Position numbers and translations under genes: made by a program
Origin: Dendrophyllia cribrosa
Taxonomy: Eukaryota > Cnidaria > Anthozoa > Scleractinia > Dendrophylliidae
Assembly: GCA_024195265.1 (NCBI GenBank)
Contig: JAJLRJ010000004.1
Span: 37,441,030 to 37,505,029, forward strand
Length of the DNA stretch: 64,000 nucleotides
Direction of reading: 5' to 3'
Shown: positions 1 through 11,209 of the stretch, piece by piece
How positions within the stretch are numbered: the first letter of the stretch is position 1
How the letters are laid out: the number at the start of each line of letters is the position of its first letter
Notes under the pieces: model-generated
What the model was told of the DNA's origin: nothing
The model's database searches: none
The model's input: only the letters and a program-made list of their open reading frames with translations

Positions 1-319
1 ATACGTTTGTTAAATAATAAATTTTCTTTAAAGAGACACCGTGTTCTAAAAAGTGAATATTAAAAACGAAAATTGATTAGACAGCCAGACAACTTCGGAA
101 GTTTGAAAATAATCAATATTATAAATGACCTGTATGATGTAAACATGAGAGAGTAAGTGTTTCCTTTTATGTGAAATGTGCTCATTTTCTTGTCACATCC
201 GAAGAGATACTTTAGAGGTAAGTTGTTTTGCGGTTTGGGTATTTTAAAGTTTGGCAAAATTACGAATCTTAGACACCATTACGATTTTGGTACAACGGAG
301 TTAACCACACAAAACGCTT

Positions 320-1260
320 GAAATGGTGTCTTGCTGCGTTTTTCGATATCATTTTAGTACCTTAAATAATATGAAAGCTAAATACAGTTTGAGCTTTTTT
401 GGTTCTCTTAGCTCAATATTTCAGCGGTAGAAAATGTTACTGGGGAAAGAAATCTTTTCCTCCGATTCTCCTTTCCGAAACTCATAGCTTACCTTATTTC
501 GTACCCAAAACGACATATTTTATCCCTCCGCCTGACAAAAGGCGTTAAATTGCCGACGTAACGAAACTGAGGCGAGGTTTTAGTGAATTAGTTTTTAATG
601 AATTAGAATCTAATTCATTACGAATCTTTAAGGCGAAAAAGGCCTTCAGAACCGCTTTTCCACTAGAACGATTTCTTGAGTGCTATTGACTAAGACAACA
701 TCAATGTTCTCTTTCTCAGACTTATGAACTCTTACATGGAAAAACCTATTATTTTCAGCTGTATTTTTAAAAGTTTGCTAAAGAAAGAAAGTTTGCTAAA
801 AATTATAAAAAAAACTAAAGAGAAAGCAAAAAACTAAATGCAGTGCAAAGTCGTATAGCTCTCGACTTAAACTGACGCCCCTAAGATATTATTATTTTGA
901 GGCGGAATTCGAAAATACCTCCTCTCCGGATGAACCATGGGAAAAAATACACCCAACGAATCGTTTCGCTGGAAAGCTGCTCGGAAGGCCTTAGTCATCT
1001 TAGAAATTCGTAATAAATTCGATTAAAAACTGCAGTTTTCGTAAGTGAAATGTCGCCTCAAACTTCACAACATCGAAAAATCTAACGCGTTTTGTTTTCG
1101 GAAGGATAAACAGTGTTGTTTTGAGTACGAAATTAGGTCAGCTAGGATTTTCGACTCATAGTTTCCTTTACTTTAAAGGCACCAAAAATAATATGGGAAG
1201 TACAAGCGTTTTGCTAAGATTTCCTCGTTATGTGGTTCGGTCCTCAGTGTGAGCCAAAAA
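320..1260. repeat. diverged inverted pair of the GPCR-leader repeat
   Basis: The stretch 360-690 resembles the leader found ahead of P2 at 11210-11560 (same order of short blocks ending in a 'gaaacgattcgttggg'-like segment). The stretch 930-1250 is a second copy in the opposite orientation. No coding potential is convincing here. It looks like the left remnant of the repeat that surrounds the GPCR genes; 1-319 shows nothing recognisable. Confidence 0.45.
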
Positions 1261-1269
1261 AGCTAAATG

Positions 1270-1427
1270 CAGGGGCGGATCTAGGGGGAGGGTGCAGGGG
1301 GTGCGCACCCCCCCTGAGATGACTTAGTCTGCGTTGTTCGCTTTTAAAATTTGTTTACGTCACCCTTCAGTTACGTCATTCCTTAGAGGTGCACCCCCTC
1401 CTAAGAAAAATCCTGGATCCGCCCCTA
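1270..1427. mobile_element. short hAT-like MITE
   Basis: The ends are inverted copies of AGGGGCGGATC, with G/C-rich inner parts and a non-coding AT-rich centre. The TIR style suits hAT-type MITEs. The flanks share only a short 'aaatg'-like repeat, so the superfamily is inferred. Confidence 0.5.
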
Positions 1428-1968
1428 AAATGTAAACAGTATTGCAATTGAGCTTCACTCATTCCTATGGTGCAGTTTGCTTTTCTTTTAAATATTTTCA
1501 AATATAAAGTTGTTACTTTTAAGCCTAAAAAGGTAGTTCATGACGTTTTATTTTACCTTTTTTTTAACAACCGGATTTTGCCGCAGGCTGCTAAGATGTG
1601 CTTTAAATCGCAGGAACAAAACATTTTGTTCCCTTCATTTTCTTATTTTGATTTTTGTATTTCCCTTTATTGGTGGTATATCGAGACAATTATGATTTAT
1701 TTATTTATTTCCTTTGGTCGGGAATTTACAAAGGAGCTGAAGTTTCAATATAATTTAAAGATAAGGTAATCAAATCAAACAAAAAAAAACACTTCAAAAG
1801 GGTTTGGCCGAAACGTTTGCGAATTAAGGACGTTCGCGCTAGATGTTTATGTGCATCCTTTATACTGCGCACGTAATTAATGTCGCCATGCCACGCCACG
1901 TCATTAATCAAGCACGCCGGCTAAGGAAGACATATAAACACATAAATATAAATTTGGGGGAAGCTAAA
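1428..1968. other. spacer without recognised gene
   Basis: AT-rich. Around 1829 there is one end of the GGACGTTCGCGC element seen complete at 25181-25838. Short open frames here have no recognisable domain. Confidence 0.4.
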
Positions 1969-2877
1969 TCTAAAATGACGTGCGTGGGTGGGTCGTGGCT
2001 CGTATCAGTCGTATGTCGTGAGTCGTGCGTCGTGCGCCGTGGATCGTGCGTCGTGATGTTACATCAATGTCGTCAAAAGTATTAGCAAACGTTAATGGAA
2101 TAATTGCGAAAACGTTTCTTAAACCCTACAAAAACGTTACGACATAAGGTTCCTTCTACTGTACCTCCACATGCACATGCACATGCACAAATAAATTCCT
2201 TCCTGATAACCTCAGTCTTCTGTTTTCTTACAACTGACAGTAACAGGGAAGTAAGATCTTTAAGCAAAATTCTCGATGCCCGATAAAACGTTTTTCGACA
2301 AAGTCGTTTTGCAAGCTCTTGTTGTCGGTTTGGAGATTGATAATCGATAATCGATCTGCTCCAAAAAATGACCACAATTGGTTAGCGTATTGAGGCCTAA
2401 TTCGACCACATGGTCAACGAAATCGTTTCGGTCTTTCATATCAACTAAAATGGTGTGAACCATAACAACAAGGATGACGTTAGCAACGTAAATAAACAAC
2501 TTCGGATGAAAGTTTTCACTACCAAATATCAAGTATATTGACTTTTTAAACAACAGAAATTTCCAATTGCCTTTGCAAGAGGGCCTTTGAAAGCAGCATA
2601 AAGGTGATGTTACAGGGGACGATTCGCAACGACGATTTACGCGAAACAACTTGAGCAAAATTCGTGTTTTTAATTTGCAAGTTTCTTGAAGCTGAATCAA
2701 AAACTCGCAACGAAAAAGTTGCGAAGAAAATCGTCCGTGCACCCATGTTCCGCTAAAAATCGTCGTTGCGAATCGTCCTGTGTAACATCACCTTAAAAAG
2801 GATTTATATGCTGTCAGTTGTTGATGTCGATCCACGATCACGCACGACTCACGACCTACCCACCCGCGCCATTTAGA
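1969..2877. mobile_element. foldback element with GTCGTG-rich ends
   Basis: The left end (from 1969) and right end (to 2877) are imperfect inverted copies built from TCTAAA, GGGTGGGT and iterated GTCGTG. The interior holds another small MITE (2602-2793). The 97- and 160-residue minus-strand frames inside overlap repeat sequence and are not credible genes. Confidence 0.4.
2602..2793. mobile_element. 192-bp MITE with TAA target duplication
   Basis: Terminal inverted repeats begin AGGTGATGTTACA and continue through CGATTCGCAACGACGATT on both sides, with one to three mismatches. TAA flanks both ends (2599-2601 and 2794-2796). A 3-bp TAA duplication is typical of Tourist/Harbinger-type MITEs. It is nested in the foldback above. 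Confidence 0.65.
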
Positions 2878-3469
2878 CAATCTAAAAAAGGCTGGGAGCC
2901 GTTGGGAGTGGTTATACTGTTAAAATCCATTTTCATCCACGCCATCTGCAGCCAAAGAGCTATTATTTTCATTGCACTAGTATAGTATAATTATATTCGA
3001 CGATAGCAGAATGCTTCCTAATCTCTAATCATTTTTCAGGGGCACCTCTTGGCTGGAAATTGGTACCAACTCCAGGCCTCGCTTTCGTTCTCATGCTCAG
3101 ACTCCCAACCCCCCCCCCCCCTGCCCCCCCGGCATCGAACGCACCCTTTTAATCTGTACTAACTGGAGAATTATTTGTAGGTTTCCATTCATAAAACTAT
3201 GTTTTTGTGACTTTTCAAAATGATACTAAGGAGGCATTACTCTTTTAAAGAGCAAAATAATTAACATTACCACGGAAAATTACCAATCAATAGCTGTTAA
3301 AATGAAAGCTTTCATCAGGTTATCAAAGGTTAGACCCACTTTAGCGCATGACTCGTGCTTTGCCTTTGGCCGGAGTGAAAACCGGAGATACGCGACAGAT
3401 GGGGCCGAATAGATCGTCTTACCCAAGATATAACATGTATCTATACATGCTTGCAGCAAAAAGTGTGGC
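2878..3469. other. spacer leading to P1 leader
   Basis: No gene seen. A short C-run lies at about 3111-3130. From about 3355 the sequence begins to resemble the leader of P2-P4 (the 'ggccggagtgaaa' and 'taacatgtat' segments). Confidence 0.4.
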
Positions 3470-3472
3470 TAA

Positions 3473-3903
3473 GGGCTTGTTCATATGGAGGTGGGGGACC
3501 CCAGGAAGGTAAGGTACCCCGTCTCGGAGGGGTAACCAATCTCTCCATACAATCTCTCTTTTTTTCTTGATCGTGTTCACATGAGAGGTGGGGTACCTCA
3601 CCGAGGCGGGTTGCCCGGTCAGCCGTGCCGGGTAACCCGCTTAGCTGGGGTGAGTTTTCTCCATGTGAACGCTGAAGGTGGGGTACCCCGCCTAGCTGGG
3701 GTGATTTTTCTTTGTTTGTTTTCGTGTTTAGCGACCATTCGATACCATTTAGAAACTTCACCCCAGCGCCTCGGGGCTCTAAATATTGCATGTGAAGACT
3801 AGCTTTTTTTTACCCCAGGTAGGCGGGGTACCTCACCTACATGAAGTAGGTAGGCGGGGTACCTCACCTACCCGGGGTCCCCCACCTCCATGTGAACAGG
3901 CCC
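3473..3903. mobile_element. 431-bp foldback MITE in the P1 leader
   Basis: The ends are inverted copies of GGGCTTGTTCATATGGAGG / GGGCCTGTTCACATGGAGG, and the interior is iterated GGGGTACC-type palindromic sequence. TAA flanks both sides (3470-3472, 3904-3906). The P3 leader has the uninterrupted sequence 'gtggctaagattgaataa' at 27419-27436, so the target site and TAA duplication are seen directly. It lies about 35 nt upstream of the candidate 3' splice site of P1. The small frames inside are repeat translations. Confidence 0.8.
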
Positions 3904-3940
3904 TAAGATTGAATAAGCTATTTTTCTTTTTGTTTCAGCA
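3904..3940 (+). promoter_or_regulatory. candidate 3' splice site of P1 leader
   Basis: 'attgaataag' is followed by a T-rich tract and TTTCAG, with AG ending at 3938, 141 nt before the P1 ATG. The same arrangement is kept ahead of P2, P3 and P4, suggesting a 5'UTR intron. The donor was not identified. Confidence 0.45.
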
Positions 3941-4079
3941 ACAAGACATTAAACTCTTTTTCTGTTCATTTGGACGATGATTTCGTCATGGTGGCTTAGA
4001 TTAAAGACGAAACCTAAAAAGAACGGAAGTTGAATAAGAGAAGGACTCCCATAAGGAAAGGTTACAAAGCCAAAGAACT

Positions 4080-5159
4080 ATGAATTCTACTGTGAACAGT
4101 TCATCAAACGCAATGACGTCTCCAACCGGCTCTCCACTGAGCAAATCATCTGGAATAACAACCACAACACAGACGATTTATTCCATTCTTTCCACCCTTG
4201 CAATCCTTGGAAACACGTTGACCATTCTAGTGTTCGTCCTCGACAGAAAGCTTCTAAAGAAATCCTACAACGTTTTCATCTTGTTTCTGGCCATAGCAGA
4301 TGTGCTGACAGCCATCAACTTGATCACAAACCCAGCTTTCGTTCTTGGTGACGCGTTTCCTTATCCAACTGATCCCGTTCTGGGCGAGATCTTCTGCCGA
4401 GTGATTTGGAGCCGAGTGTTTATCTTTCAACTCGTGGTTTTCTCGGTTTACATCACCGTGCTTTTAACAGCAGAGCGATGGGTTGCTGTTGTAAAGCCTT
4501 CAAAATACAGGATCGCCTTTACACGGAAGAGAGTCATCGGTTACGTCATATTCTCGTGGGTGTGGTCTCTTGTTCTCACTGGAACAGGCCTTATTGAAAT
4601 GCGCTACAAATCAAAGTCATCCTCCAATCAAATCTGCGAATTCAAGTTTATTGCACCAGGCTCCTTCCTCCGTGTGTCTGTATCTATTTTTCAAATTACC
4701 ATGAAGATGTTTCTTCCTTGCCTTGTCATGATTGGTCTGTACATTCACATGATCATGAGGACCAACAACTCCTCAGTAGCATCCACCGAGAGCAAGGCCA
4801 AGCTGCGAGGAAATATGACAAGAATGATCGGCGTTGCGAGCCTCATTTTAGTCATATGTTACGCCCCAAACCAAATCTACCTGGTATTTGCAATGGCGGG
4901 AAAAACGAAGTTGGATACCACGTTGCACCACTCTCTAGCACTTCTCACTTTCATCACCACTTGTACTAATCCTTTTATTTATGGGCTGAGCAACAAAAAT
5001 TATCGCCGCAGCTACCAGAAGATTCTGTTTGCCATGTGCCGCACAGGTCTTGTGGAGGATGCCAATTTTGTGAATTTGGGCGCTTCCGTTTGGGCGCGGA
5101 GGGTTCAGCCAGCCATACAAGAATATGTGAACAATACGAGCAAAGCCAATGGACAATAA
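4080..5159 (+). CDS. class A (rhodopsin-like) GPCR, paralogue P1
   Basis: An intact 359-residue single-exon receptor for an unknown ligand, presumably at the plasma membrane. The N-terminus is Ser/Thr-rich with sequons at N2 and N6. Seven hydrophobic segments carry class A marks: GN at 44-45 (TM1), LAIAD with D74 (TM2), C106 before TM3, ERW at 132-134 in place of DRY, W162 in TM4, C186 in the second extracellular loop, CYAP at 260-263 (TM6) and NPFIY at 297-301 (TM7), then a short helix-8 region with C320. Peptide-type receptors (galanin/NPFF-like) are the nearest family style I recognise, but the ligand is not inferable. Its C-tail after C320 differs clearly from those of P2-P4. The start is chosen because all four paralogues share MNSTVN at this point and the leader diverges upstream. 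Confidence 0.93.
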   Translation: MNSTVNSSSNAMTSPTGSPLSKSSGITTTTQTIYSILSTLAILGNTLTILVFVLDRKLLKKSYNVFILFLAIADVLTAINLITNPAFVLGDAFPYPTDPVLGEIFCRVIWSRVFIFQLVVFSVYITVLLTAERWVAVVKPSKYRIAFTRKRVIGYVIFSWVWSLVLTGTGLIEMRYKSKSSSNQICEFKFIAPGSFLRVSVSIFQITMKMFLPCLVMIGLYIHMIMRTNNSSVASTESKAKLRGNMTRMIGVASLILVICYAPNQIYLVFAMAGKTKLDTTLHHSLALLTFITTCTNPFIYGLSNKNYRRSYQKILFAMCRTGLVEDANFVNLGASVWARRVQPAIQEYVNNTSKANGQ

Positions 5160-6082
5160 CGTTTTTACTTCGACGTCGGATGACTAGCAGTTTAAGACTA
5201 GCAGTATGTTAAAGGAGTCGAAATGTCGCGTTTTACATTCCATGTGACTACATCGTGAGACAACAGGGACGGCAGTGAGAGTTGGGGAGGGATCTCTTAT
5301 TTTTTATTTAAATATTTCCCTAGCATGCTCTTCGTTGCTACACTCTTCGAGCTTAGGTGAAAAGTATAGTGCAGTAATGCCGGATAAATGTAAAGCCGGG
5401 ATATATGTCAAGTTATATGTATCAAGTCAAAACAAAATCTTGGCAATATTGATGTAAGCTCTTAAAACACCTGTCATTATATATTTCATTCTGGTTGAAT
5501 TTTGACGAAATATCTTGTGGATAATGCTGAAAATAGCATTTCCGAACATCCAGATTTCAAAATTTTCATATACTCACAATCAGACGAAAATGGCAACATT
5601 CTGATCTTGCGATTCCGATTCCATCGAGCACACTTTGAGCGCCGAGTACAACTCCGTTGTTTGATTTTCACTAGATCAGTAAGCGCCTTTACGATTCCGT
5701 TGTTTGATTTTCACTAGGTCACAAGCGCCTTTACGACTCCGTTGTTTGATTTTCACTACTCGTAAGCGCCCTTACGACTCCGACCGACTCCGTCGCCAGT
5801 GAAGCCATCCTTAAACCACAATCTTACCAACCTATGTTTGTGTGGTTTGCTGTGCATGTGTAATTGCCATATCGGTATCGCGAAAGCGATGTTTTTAAAA
5901 TAACGGTTCGATGGACTCGTACCACTTTTGAGCGAGTCGAACCATTATTTTGAATATACAGCTTTCGCGAGCCACAAATCACCAAAATATAAACATAGAA
6001 AAACAAAGTGATTTGAGAGGTTTTTCTTTCATTTTCATCTGTTTTAATAGTCCTAAATTTTGCCTTTAGTGAGGCTAGTTTT
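5160..6082. other. 3' flank of P1 with partial GACTCCG-type MITE
   Basis: No gene seen. About 5590-5815 holds iterated 'actccgttgtttgattttcac' fragments ending in 'gactccgtcgccagtgaa', matching the end of the element at 33671-34861. About 5860-5960 has an imperfect palindrome ('cgcgaaagc' / 'gctttcgcg'). Confidence 0.45.
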
Positions 6083-6562
6083 ATAAACCGATACGTCCAT
6101 TACAGATGCACAGTACACTACACAAACAAAGGATGGGAAGCCTGTGAACCGATACGGCCATTACAGATGCACAGTACACCACACAAAAGAGGATGGTAAG
6201 CCTGTGAACCGATACGTCCATTACAGATGCCGCAGTACACCACACAAACAAAGGATGGGAAGCCTGTGAACCGATACGGCCATTACAGATGTACAGTACA
6301 CCACACAAACAGAGGATAGCAAGCCTGTGAACCGATACGTCCATTACAGATGCCGCAGTACACCACACAAACAAAGGATGGGAAGCCTGTGAACCGATAC
6401 GGCTATTACAGATGTACAGTACACCACACAAACAGAGGATAGCAAGCCTGTGAACCGATACGTCCATTACAGATGCCGCAGTACACCACACAAACAAAGG
6501 ATGGGAAGCCTGTGAACCGATACGGCTATTACAGATGCACAGTAAACCACACAAACAGAGGA
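6083..6562. repeat. 61-bp minisatellite, about 8 copies
   Basis: The unit starts 'gcctgtgaaccgatacg' and recurs every 60-62 bp. Copies alternate between 'gatgcacagtacac/gatgtacagtacac' and 'gatgccgcagtacac', giving a dimer-like higher-order pattern. The 165-residue minus-strand frame is a translation of this array and not a gene. Confidence 0.9.
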
Positions 6563-7136
6563 TTTTTTTTTTCGCCAAGGATCTGAGCTATTACAATGAA
6601 CACCAATAACAAAACTTACAATAAAATAAAAAGAAGGAAAAGAAGGAAAAAGAATTAACAAGTGTGACAATCAATTCACTGATTACAATATGGTAACTAT
6701 TTTCACATACTAAGACTTATGTGGCCGTAGCTAAAAGGTATGACAATTAGTGCCACCAAGGCGTATGTATATATGTATATGGAGAAAGAGGAGAAAAACG
6801 GAGACTTGTTCAATTAAGGTATTAGGTACCACAAACAGAGGATGGTAAGCCTGTGATTAATTAAACGGTGCAAAACACAGAATCACGTGAGCATGGTAAA
6901 AGGAACTTATACGTGAATATCTGGACATTGCATCTCATCTTTCAATCTCGTTCCTGTTCGATTTTTCTTGTTCCGGGTTCTGACATCGCGCATACAGGAA
7001 ATATAAATCTTATTTTAATTAAGACATGATTGGCTTCAGCAAAGCAGCATTTTAATTAAAACTTGCCGTTTATAGTGATAAAAAAGAGAGACAAAAGTTG
7101 GGAATCAGTAAATTTTGCGCACTTGTTGTCGCTGGA
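6563..7136. other. spacer, nothing recognised
   Basis: AT-rich with one stray minisatellite fragment at about 6830-6855. No coding or structured element found. Confidence 0.4.
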
Positions 7137-7431
7137 ATAGATAAATTCGGCTAACGCATTGTTGTACTCAATTCAAACCTTCTGGGAATAATCAACAACT
7201 ATTCACCGAAGTGGAGGTGGGTAGCACTTGCTATTCCGAGTTTCAGTAGCCAATCAGAGCGCGCCAACAATGCTATCCACTGTTTCAGTATATACTAACA
7301 TCCTTTGTTCACAGTATTTCCATATAATTTCCATGTCAATGCTTCATTGATATGGAAATATGACGAACAAAGAGTTCTAATCCCAAAAGGTTTGAATTGG
7401 GTACAGTAATGCGTCAGCCGAGTTTGTCTAT
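7137..7431. mobile_element. 295-bp MITE-like inverted repeat
   Basis: The first and last ~50 bp are inverted copies (ATAGATAAATTCGGCTAACG against the complement of the right end; both contain 'caattcaaacctt'). The interior is non-coding. No clear target duplication was identified. Confidence 0.6.
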
Positions 7432-8787
7432 ATTGCTCACGTCACGAGAAAGCAATAAATTATTAGCGGTGTGTCAGGTGTGTGAGTCGGGAAGTGATCC
7501 TTTAATGAAGCGGTATTGAAAGCGGTATTTCACGGCGGCCGTTAAAAATTTTAGCGCTTTTTAAGACGTTGTATGGGGAAAAAAATAACGTAGATTTCGA
7601 ACGCTAAATGAAGCGAAATTTAAACATTAATTCAGTAAAGCGACACCATTAAACTCGCCTCTGGCGTATTATTTTGTCCTTTGGGGTTTTTCTAGCTGTT
7701 TCCGTTTTTTTTTGTCGCGACTGTATTCCCTTCATTAGACGGAGTCAAGGCAAAACACTCGGTTTGAGACCGACTTTCACTCGGAGGCGATTTATTTATT
7801 TATTTATTTATTCTGTAACATTCTCTTCTGGAATTCTATGTGTCAAGAATAGAATGGTTTGGTTTCCATAAAAGTTTAACTGAAATTGGATTACATTATT
7901 TCTGTGCGACACACTTTGGGAATATAAAGTAAATCAAAGATAGTTCGAAAAATTGTTCATGTGAATGCAAGAAGTGTGGTTAAAGATGAACCGTTAGATC
8001 AAGTGTTGCCAACATTGTTCTCTTTGTTTGTACTTCTAGCTTGTTGATACCCTTTTAGGTGCTCCATTGTTCACTTTTTAGGACTTTTTTTCAATTTAAA
8101 CACTAGAAAGGTTAGAAACGTATGTTTTCACTCGGAGAACTTGAAATTTTGAATCAAGATTCATACGTGTGCACATGTCCGCGAGCTGTGTCGATTGCCG
8201 AGAGAAAAAAACTTACCCATTTTGGATAAATCGTACTCCGCTCTCGCCGCCTGAATCATTTTAGCTTCCATAAAAATTCATAATTTGCAATTCTTTCCTT
8301 TCAGGGTGGCACACTTTGGGAATACCGTGTTGCACTAAATTTTGTGCGATTTTTGCGATTTTTGTTTTTTGGTAAATAGGCTAGCCTGTGAAGTTTTAAT
8401 TTGCGATGGTTTATCTATTTGCTTTAAAATGAGATCTTAATTGGTTGTTAACATTTGTTGGCCTGTCCTTTACACATGTTATAAACCTTGGCTTATCCAA
8501 CGACGACCGATAGATAGAGCGAATTATTAACTGGTGTAACTAATGTTAGTACAAATCAAATGTAGTCCTAAAAATGCGGGCTTATCCCTCGTTTAAATTT
8601 GCACATATAGTACACTTTCGATTATCCAACGACGACCGATAGATACAGCGAATTATTAAGTGCATGGTGTAACTAATGTTTGTTCAAGTCAAACTGAACT
8701 CCTCAGTAAAAATGCGGGCTTATCCCTCGTTTAAATTATTCAAGGTCTCAACTTTGTGGTTCAGGAAAACCTGTATCTGATTTTATG
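7432..8787. repeat. spacer with a ~135-bp direct duplication
   Basis: 8487-8610 and 8625-8740 are direct copies ('ttatccaacgacgaccgatagata' region, then 'aaaatgcgggcttatccctcg'). The rest is AT-rich without a gene. This is the left flank of the U1 block and is not repeated at U2 or U3. Confidence 0.5.
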
Positions 8788-10760
8788 AAAAAAAAAACGA
8801 TTTAAAAAAAATAAAATTATATCTATGTATTTAAAGGGTTTACTCGTCTGCTTTAAACGGCGGAAAGCCCTAAGTTTATAGGAGTACAAATGCTTAAAGA
8901 AACATTAATTGCAATCGGTGACTCGCTATATAATTCGCTGTATGAATCGGTCAGTTTAAAAAAAAAGGCTTTTTGGGTAAGCGAAAATGCACTGAAATAT
9001 AAGGACAGACTAATGACCCAAATGATACATAAGAAGACAAAGAGATAAGCTATGAGAAAATGTAACCTAACCGTGTTACTTTTAATCAAAACGCACTTTT
9101 TATAACACCATCTTTGATTTAATTGCTCCCAAAGTGTGCAGCCCAGACATAAATTTGTCCAGAGACCAACCGAATGAAACATTAGAAGTAGAAGGGTAAA
9201 CTATGACAAAACATGACCAAACCGTTTTATTTCTAATCAAAAACAGTTTCTTATAACACTATCTTTGATTTAATAACTCCCAAAGTGTGCCGCGCAGAAA
9301 TTTATTTGTCCGTTCACCAATAAATGATTTTTTTTAAGTACAACGGTAAACTATAACAAAACGTCATTTTGCCGATTTATTTTTAATCAAAAACATTTTC
9401 TAATAACACTATCTTTCATTTAAATGCACCCAAAGTGTATATACTGTGTGCCGCCCAGAAATAAATTTATCCAAATTATAAACTTTGAAAGAAATAAAAA
9501 TAACTGATTCTGACGGTAATGCTGTGGATAAATGATATTAATATTTCACCAATCACAAAGCAGCATTATTTATTTGGACGTAAGTAAAATAGTACGAAGG
9601 AAAGTGCAGATTTAGACCTCCAAAATTAGTATAAACTGAAAAATAACGACTTAATTAACCTTTTTTGCCCACACGCAACAGTCTGAATTTGGCAACTAAG
9701 GCTGTCCTATGATCGTTTTTCAACGTAGATTTTTCGCGCCAAAACAGTTCTTACGGATATAAGGACTAGAAAAGAACGGAGCTAAATAAATAATCAATTC
9801 GTGTATGATGCGGTGATTATTAATTTGTTTGCAAATTGACACCAACACCTGCCCCAACGTTTATCAAATTGTCGCTAAATCGCTGCTTTGCTTCAACCAA
9901 TAACATTTTAAAACAAAAAAGCACTTTTATCCCTAGCGATTATTTCATATTTTGGAAGTTAAGTCCTTTATTCCGAATACTTTTTTGTCATGCAGTTTAT
10001 AACAAGCAGAGCTGACGAGCATTTCGTCAATTCAGTACAATACACCTTGAGATTGGAGATGACAGTCGATAAATTTGTTTCAGTAGGTAAGTGTGCCAGG
10101 TTGCGTTTCAATACTCTCTCACTCCTTTTGCGCCAAACTCCAGAGACATCCAACGAGCTAACTTCACCAGAGGCTTTAGAAAGTCATGTTTGTTTCTTTT
10201 GATGATTTAATGCCGTTTAAAGAGATATTTATATCATGCTACCAATTTTCGATCTGTTCGGATGTCATAGCTAAAAATTAATCAGTCGGAAAGTATTAGG
10301 ACCAGATCCTTTTCTCCGTAAAAGTTAGTTCAAGTAAAATTTCCAAGAATATTTTTAAGGAGCTGTTTGCCTCCCAAAAGTTTTAGCTGGACTTTTTGAG
10401 AACCCAAAATAGCATGTTTCATCCTCCAGAAAACGTTAGTTTACATCAGTCCGGTTTGAGAACCTTAACTTTTTATCAGTTAATTGGAGTCCGAAATTTG
10501 AGGACGGTACGAGAATCTCGAACAGATATTTAGCGAAACAATTCGTTGCGTGCCCCTGATTCATACTGTATTGTCAGGCCGGTTCTTTTCCATGGAGCTG
10601 TTTATTGAACTACAGAATATCGTTGAGTCTGTTTATGAAACCCTTGGATGTGACCATTCCATTAATAGCTATTTCTGCATTTTGATTTTTTTATACAACT
10701 AGCCCTGTTAAAAATCTATATTATCTTACGAACGCAGCATGAATCAGTGTTAACTCCTTT
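8788..10760. repeat. U block, copy 1 (left end of tandem unit 1)
   Basis: Starts at an A-run followed by 'cgatttaaaa' and contains blocks such as 'ggcggaaagcc', 'ctcccaaagtgtgc' and 'cagaggctttagaaagtcatg', all recurring in order in U2 (from ~21405) and U3 (from ~41610). No protein-coding frame is conserved among the copies. 10170-10570 is also present inverted and diverged at 13560-13970, so P2 lies between inverted arms. Confidence 0.7.
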
Positions 10761-11045
10761 CACTGGGACATTTAAGTAGCAAAAACAAATATTCATAACA
10801 AAAACTAAAGGATCTCAGTAAATTACTGCAAAACAGCTGTCTTCAGTGGTCGGCCATATGCAATTTGAACAATATTTAGAGTTTTAGGCACCCAATTAAC
10901 AAACGAGGGATATTTAGGAAAACACATGAAATGACATTGTACTGTTTGTCCATATTATTTCAGTAATAAAAAAATGCACATAAAATGCGCATAAAATGTA
11001 GACTTAAATTTGTTTTTAAATTTATAGCGCTAAAATTTAGTTTCT

Positions 11046-11079
11046 CAGACGTTTCGAGGCTGCTGCCTCTTCATCAGTG
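11046..11079 (-). ncRNA. hammerhead ribozyme-like motif, minus arm
   Basis: Exact mirror of the plus-arm motif in the left arm of the palindrome: CTGATGA core, 5-bp stem II and GAAACGTC read on the minus strand. Either transcript direction would contain one motif in the sense orientation. Confidence 0.55.
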
Positions 11080-11111
11080 AGTTTGAACGCAACACAAGTT
11101 GCGTTCAAACT

Positions 11112-11145
11112 CACTGATGAAGAGGCAGCAGCCTCGAAACGTCTG
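11112..11145 (+). ncRNA. hammerhead ribozyme-like motif, plus arm
   Basis: Order of parts: stem I strand (CTCA, 11110-11113), core CTGATGA (11114-11120), extra A, stem II GAGGC/AGCA loop/GCCTC, then GAAA, palindromic ACGT as a minimal stem III, C at the expected cleavage position (11143), and stem I partner TGAG. Such tiny stem III variants linked to Penelope-like elements are reported to cleave as dimers. Activity here is inferred. Confidence 0.6.
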
Positions 11146-11209
11146 AGAAACTAAATTTTAGCGCTATAAATTTAAAAACAAATTTAAGTCTACATATCAT
11201 TTCAGTGCC

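Larger units (their letters stand above)
10996..11195. repeat. 200-bp near-perfect palindrome
   Basis: Two 98-bp arms are separated by a 4-nt loop (acaa, 11094-11097). The arms are complementary from ATGTAGAC at the left edge to GTCTACAT at the right. Each arm holds a hammerhead-like motif. The short repeat 'atttcagt' occurs at 10957-10964 and 11199-11206 and may be a target duplication. It is absent from the corresponding U2/U3 regions. Confidence 0.85.

Noticed and set aside
2260..2742. 160-residue minus-strand frame
   Set aside because: Runs through a MITE and a foldback; no domain and no paralogous conservation.
4406..4969. Alternative frames inside the GPCR genes (also at 12899, 28331, 46616, 53578)
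   Set aside because: Shadow frames; they recur only because the real coding sequence is conserved.
6081..6578. 165-residue minus-strand frame
   Set aside because: It is the translation of the 61-bp minisatellite, with the same peptide period repeated.
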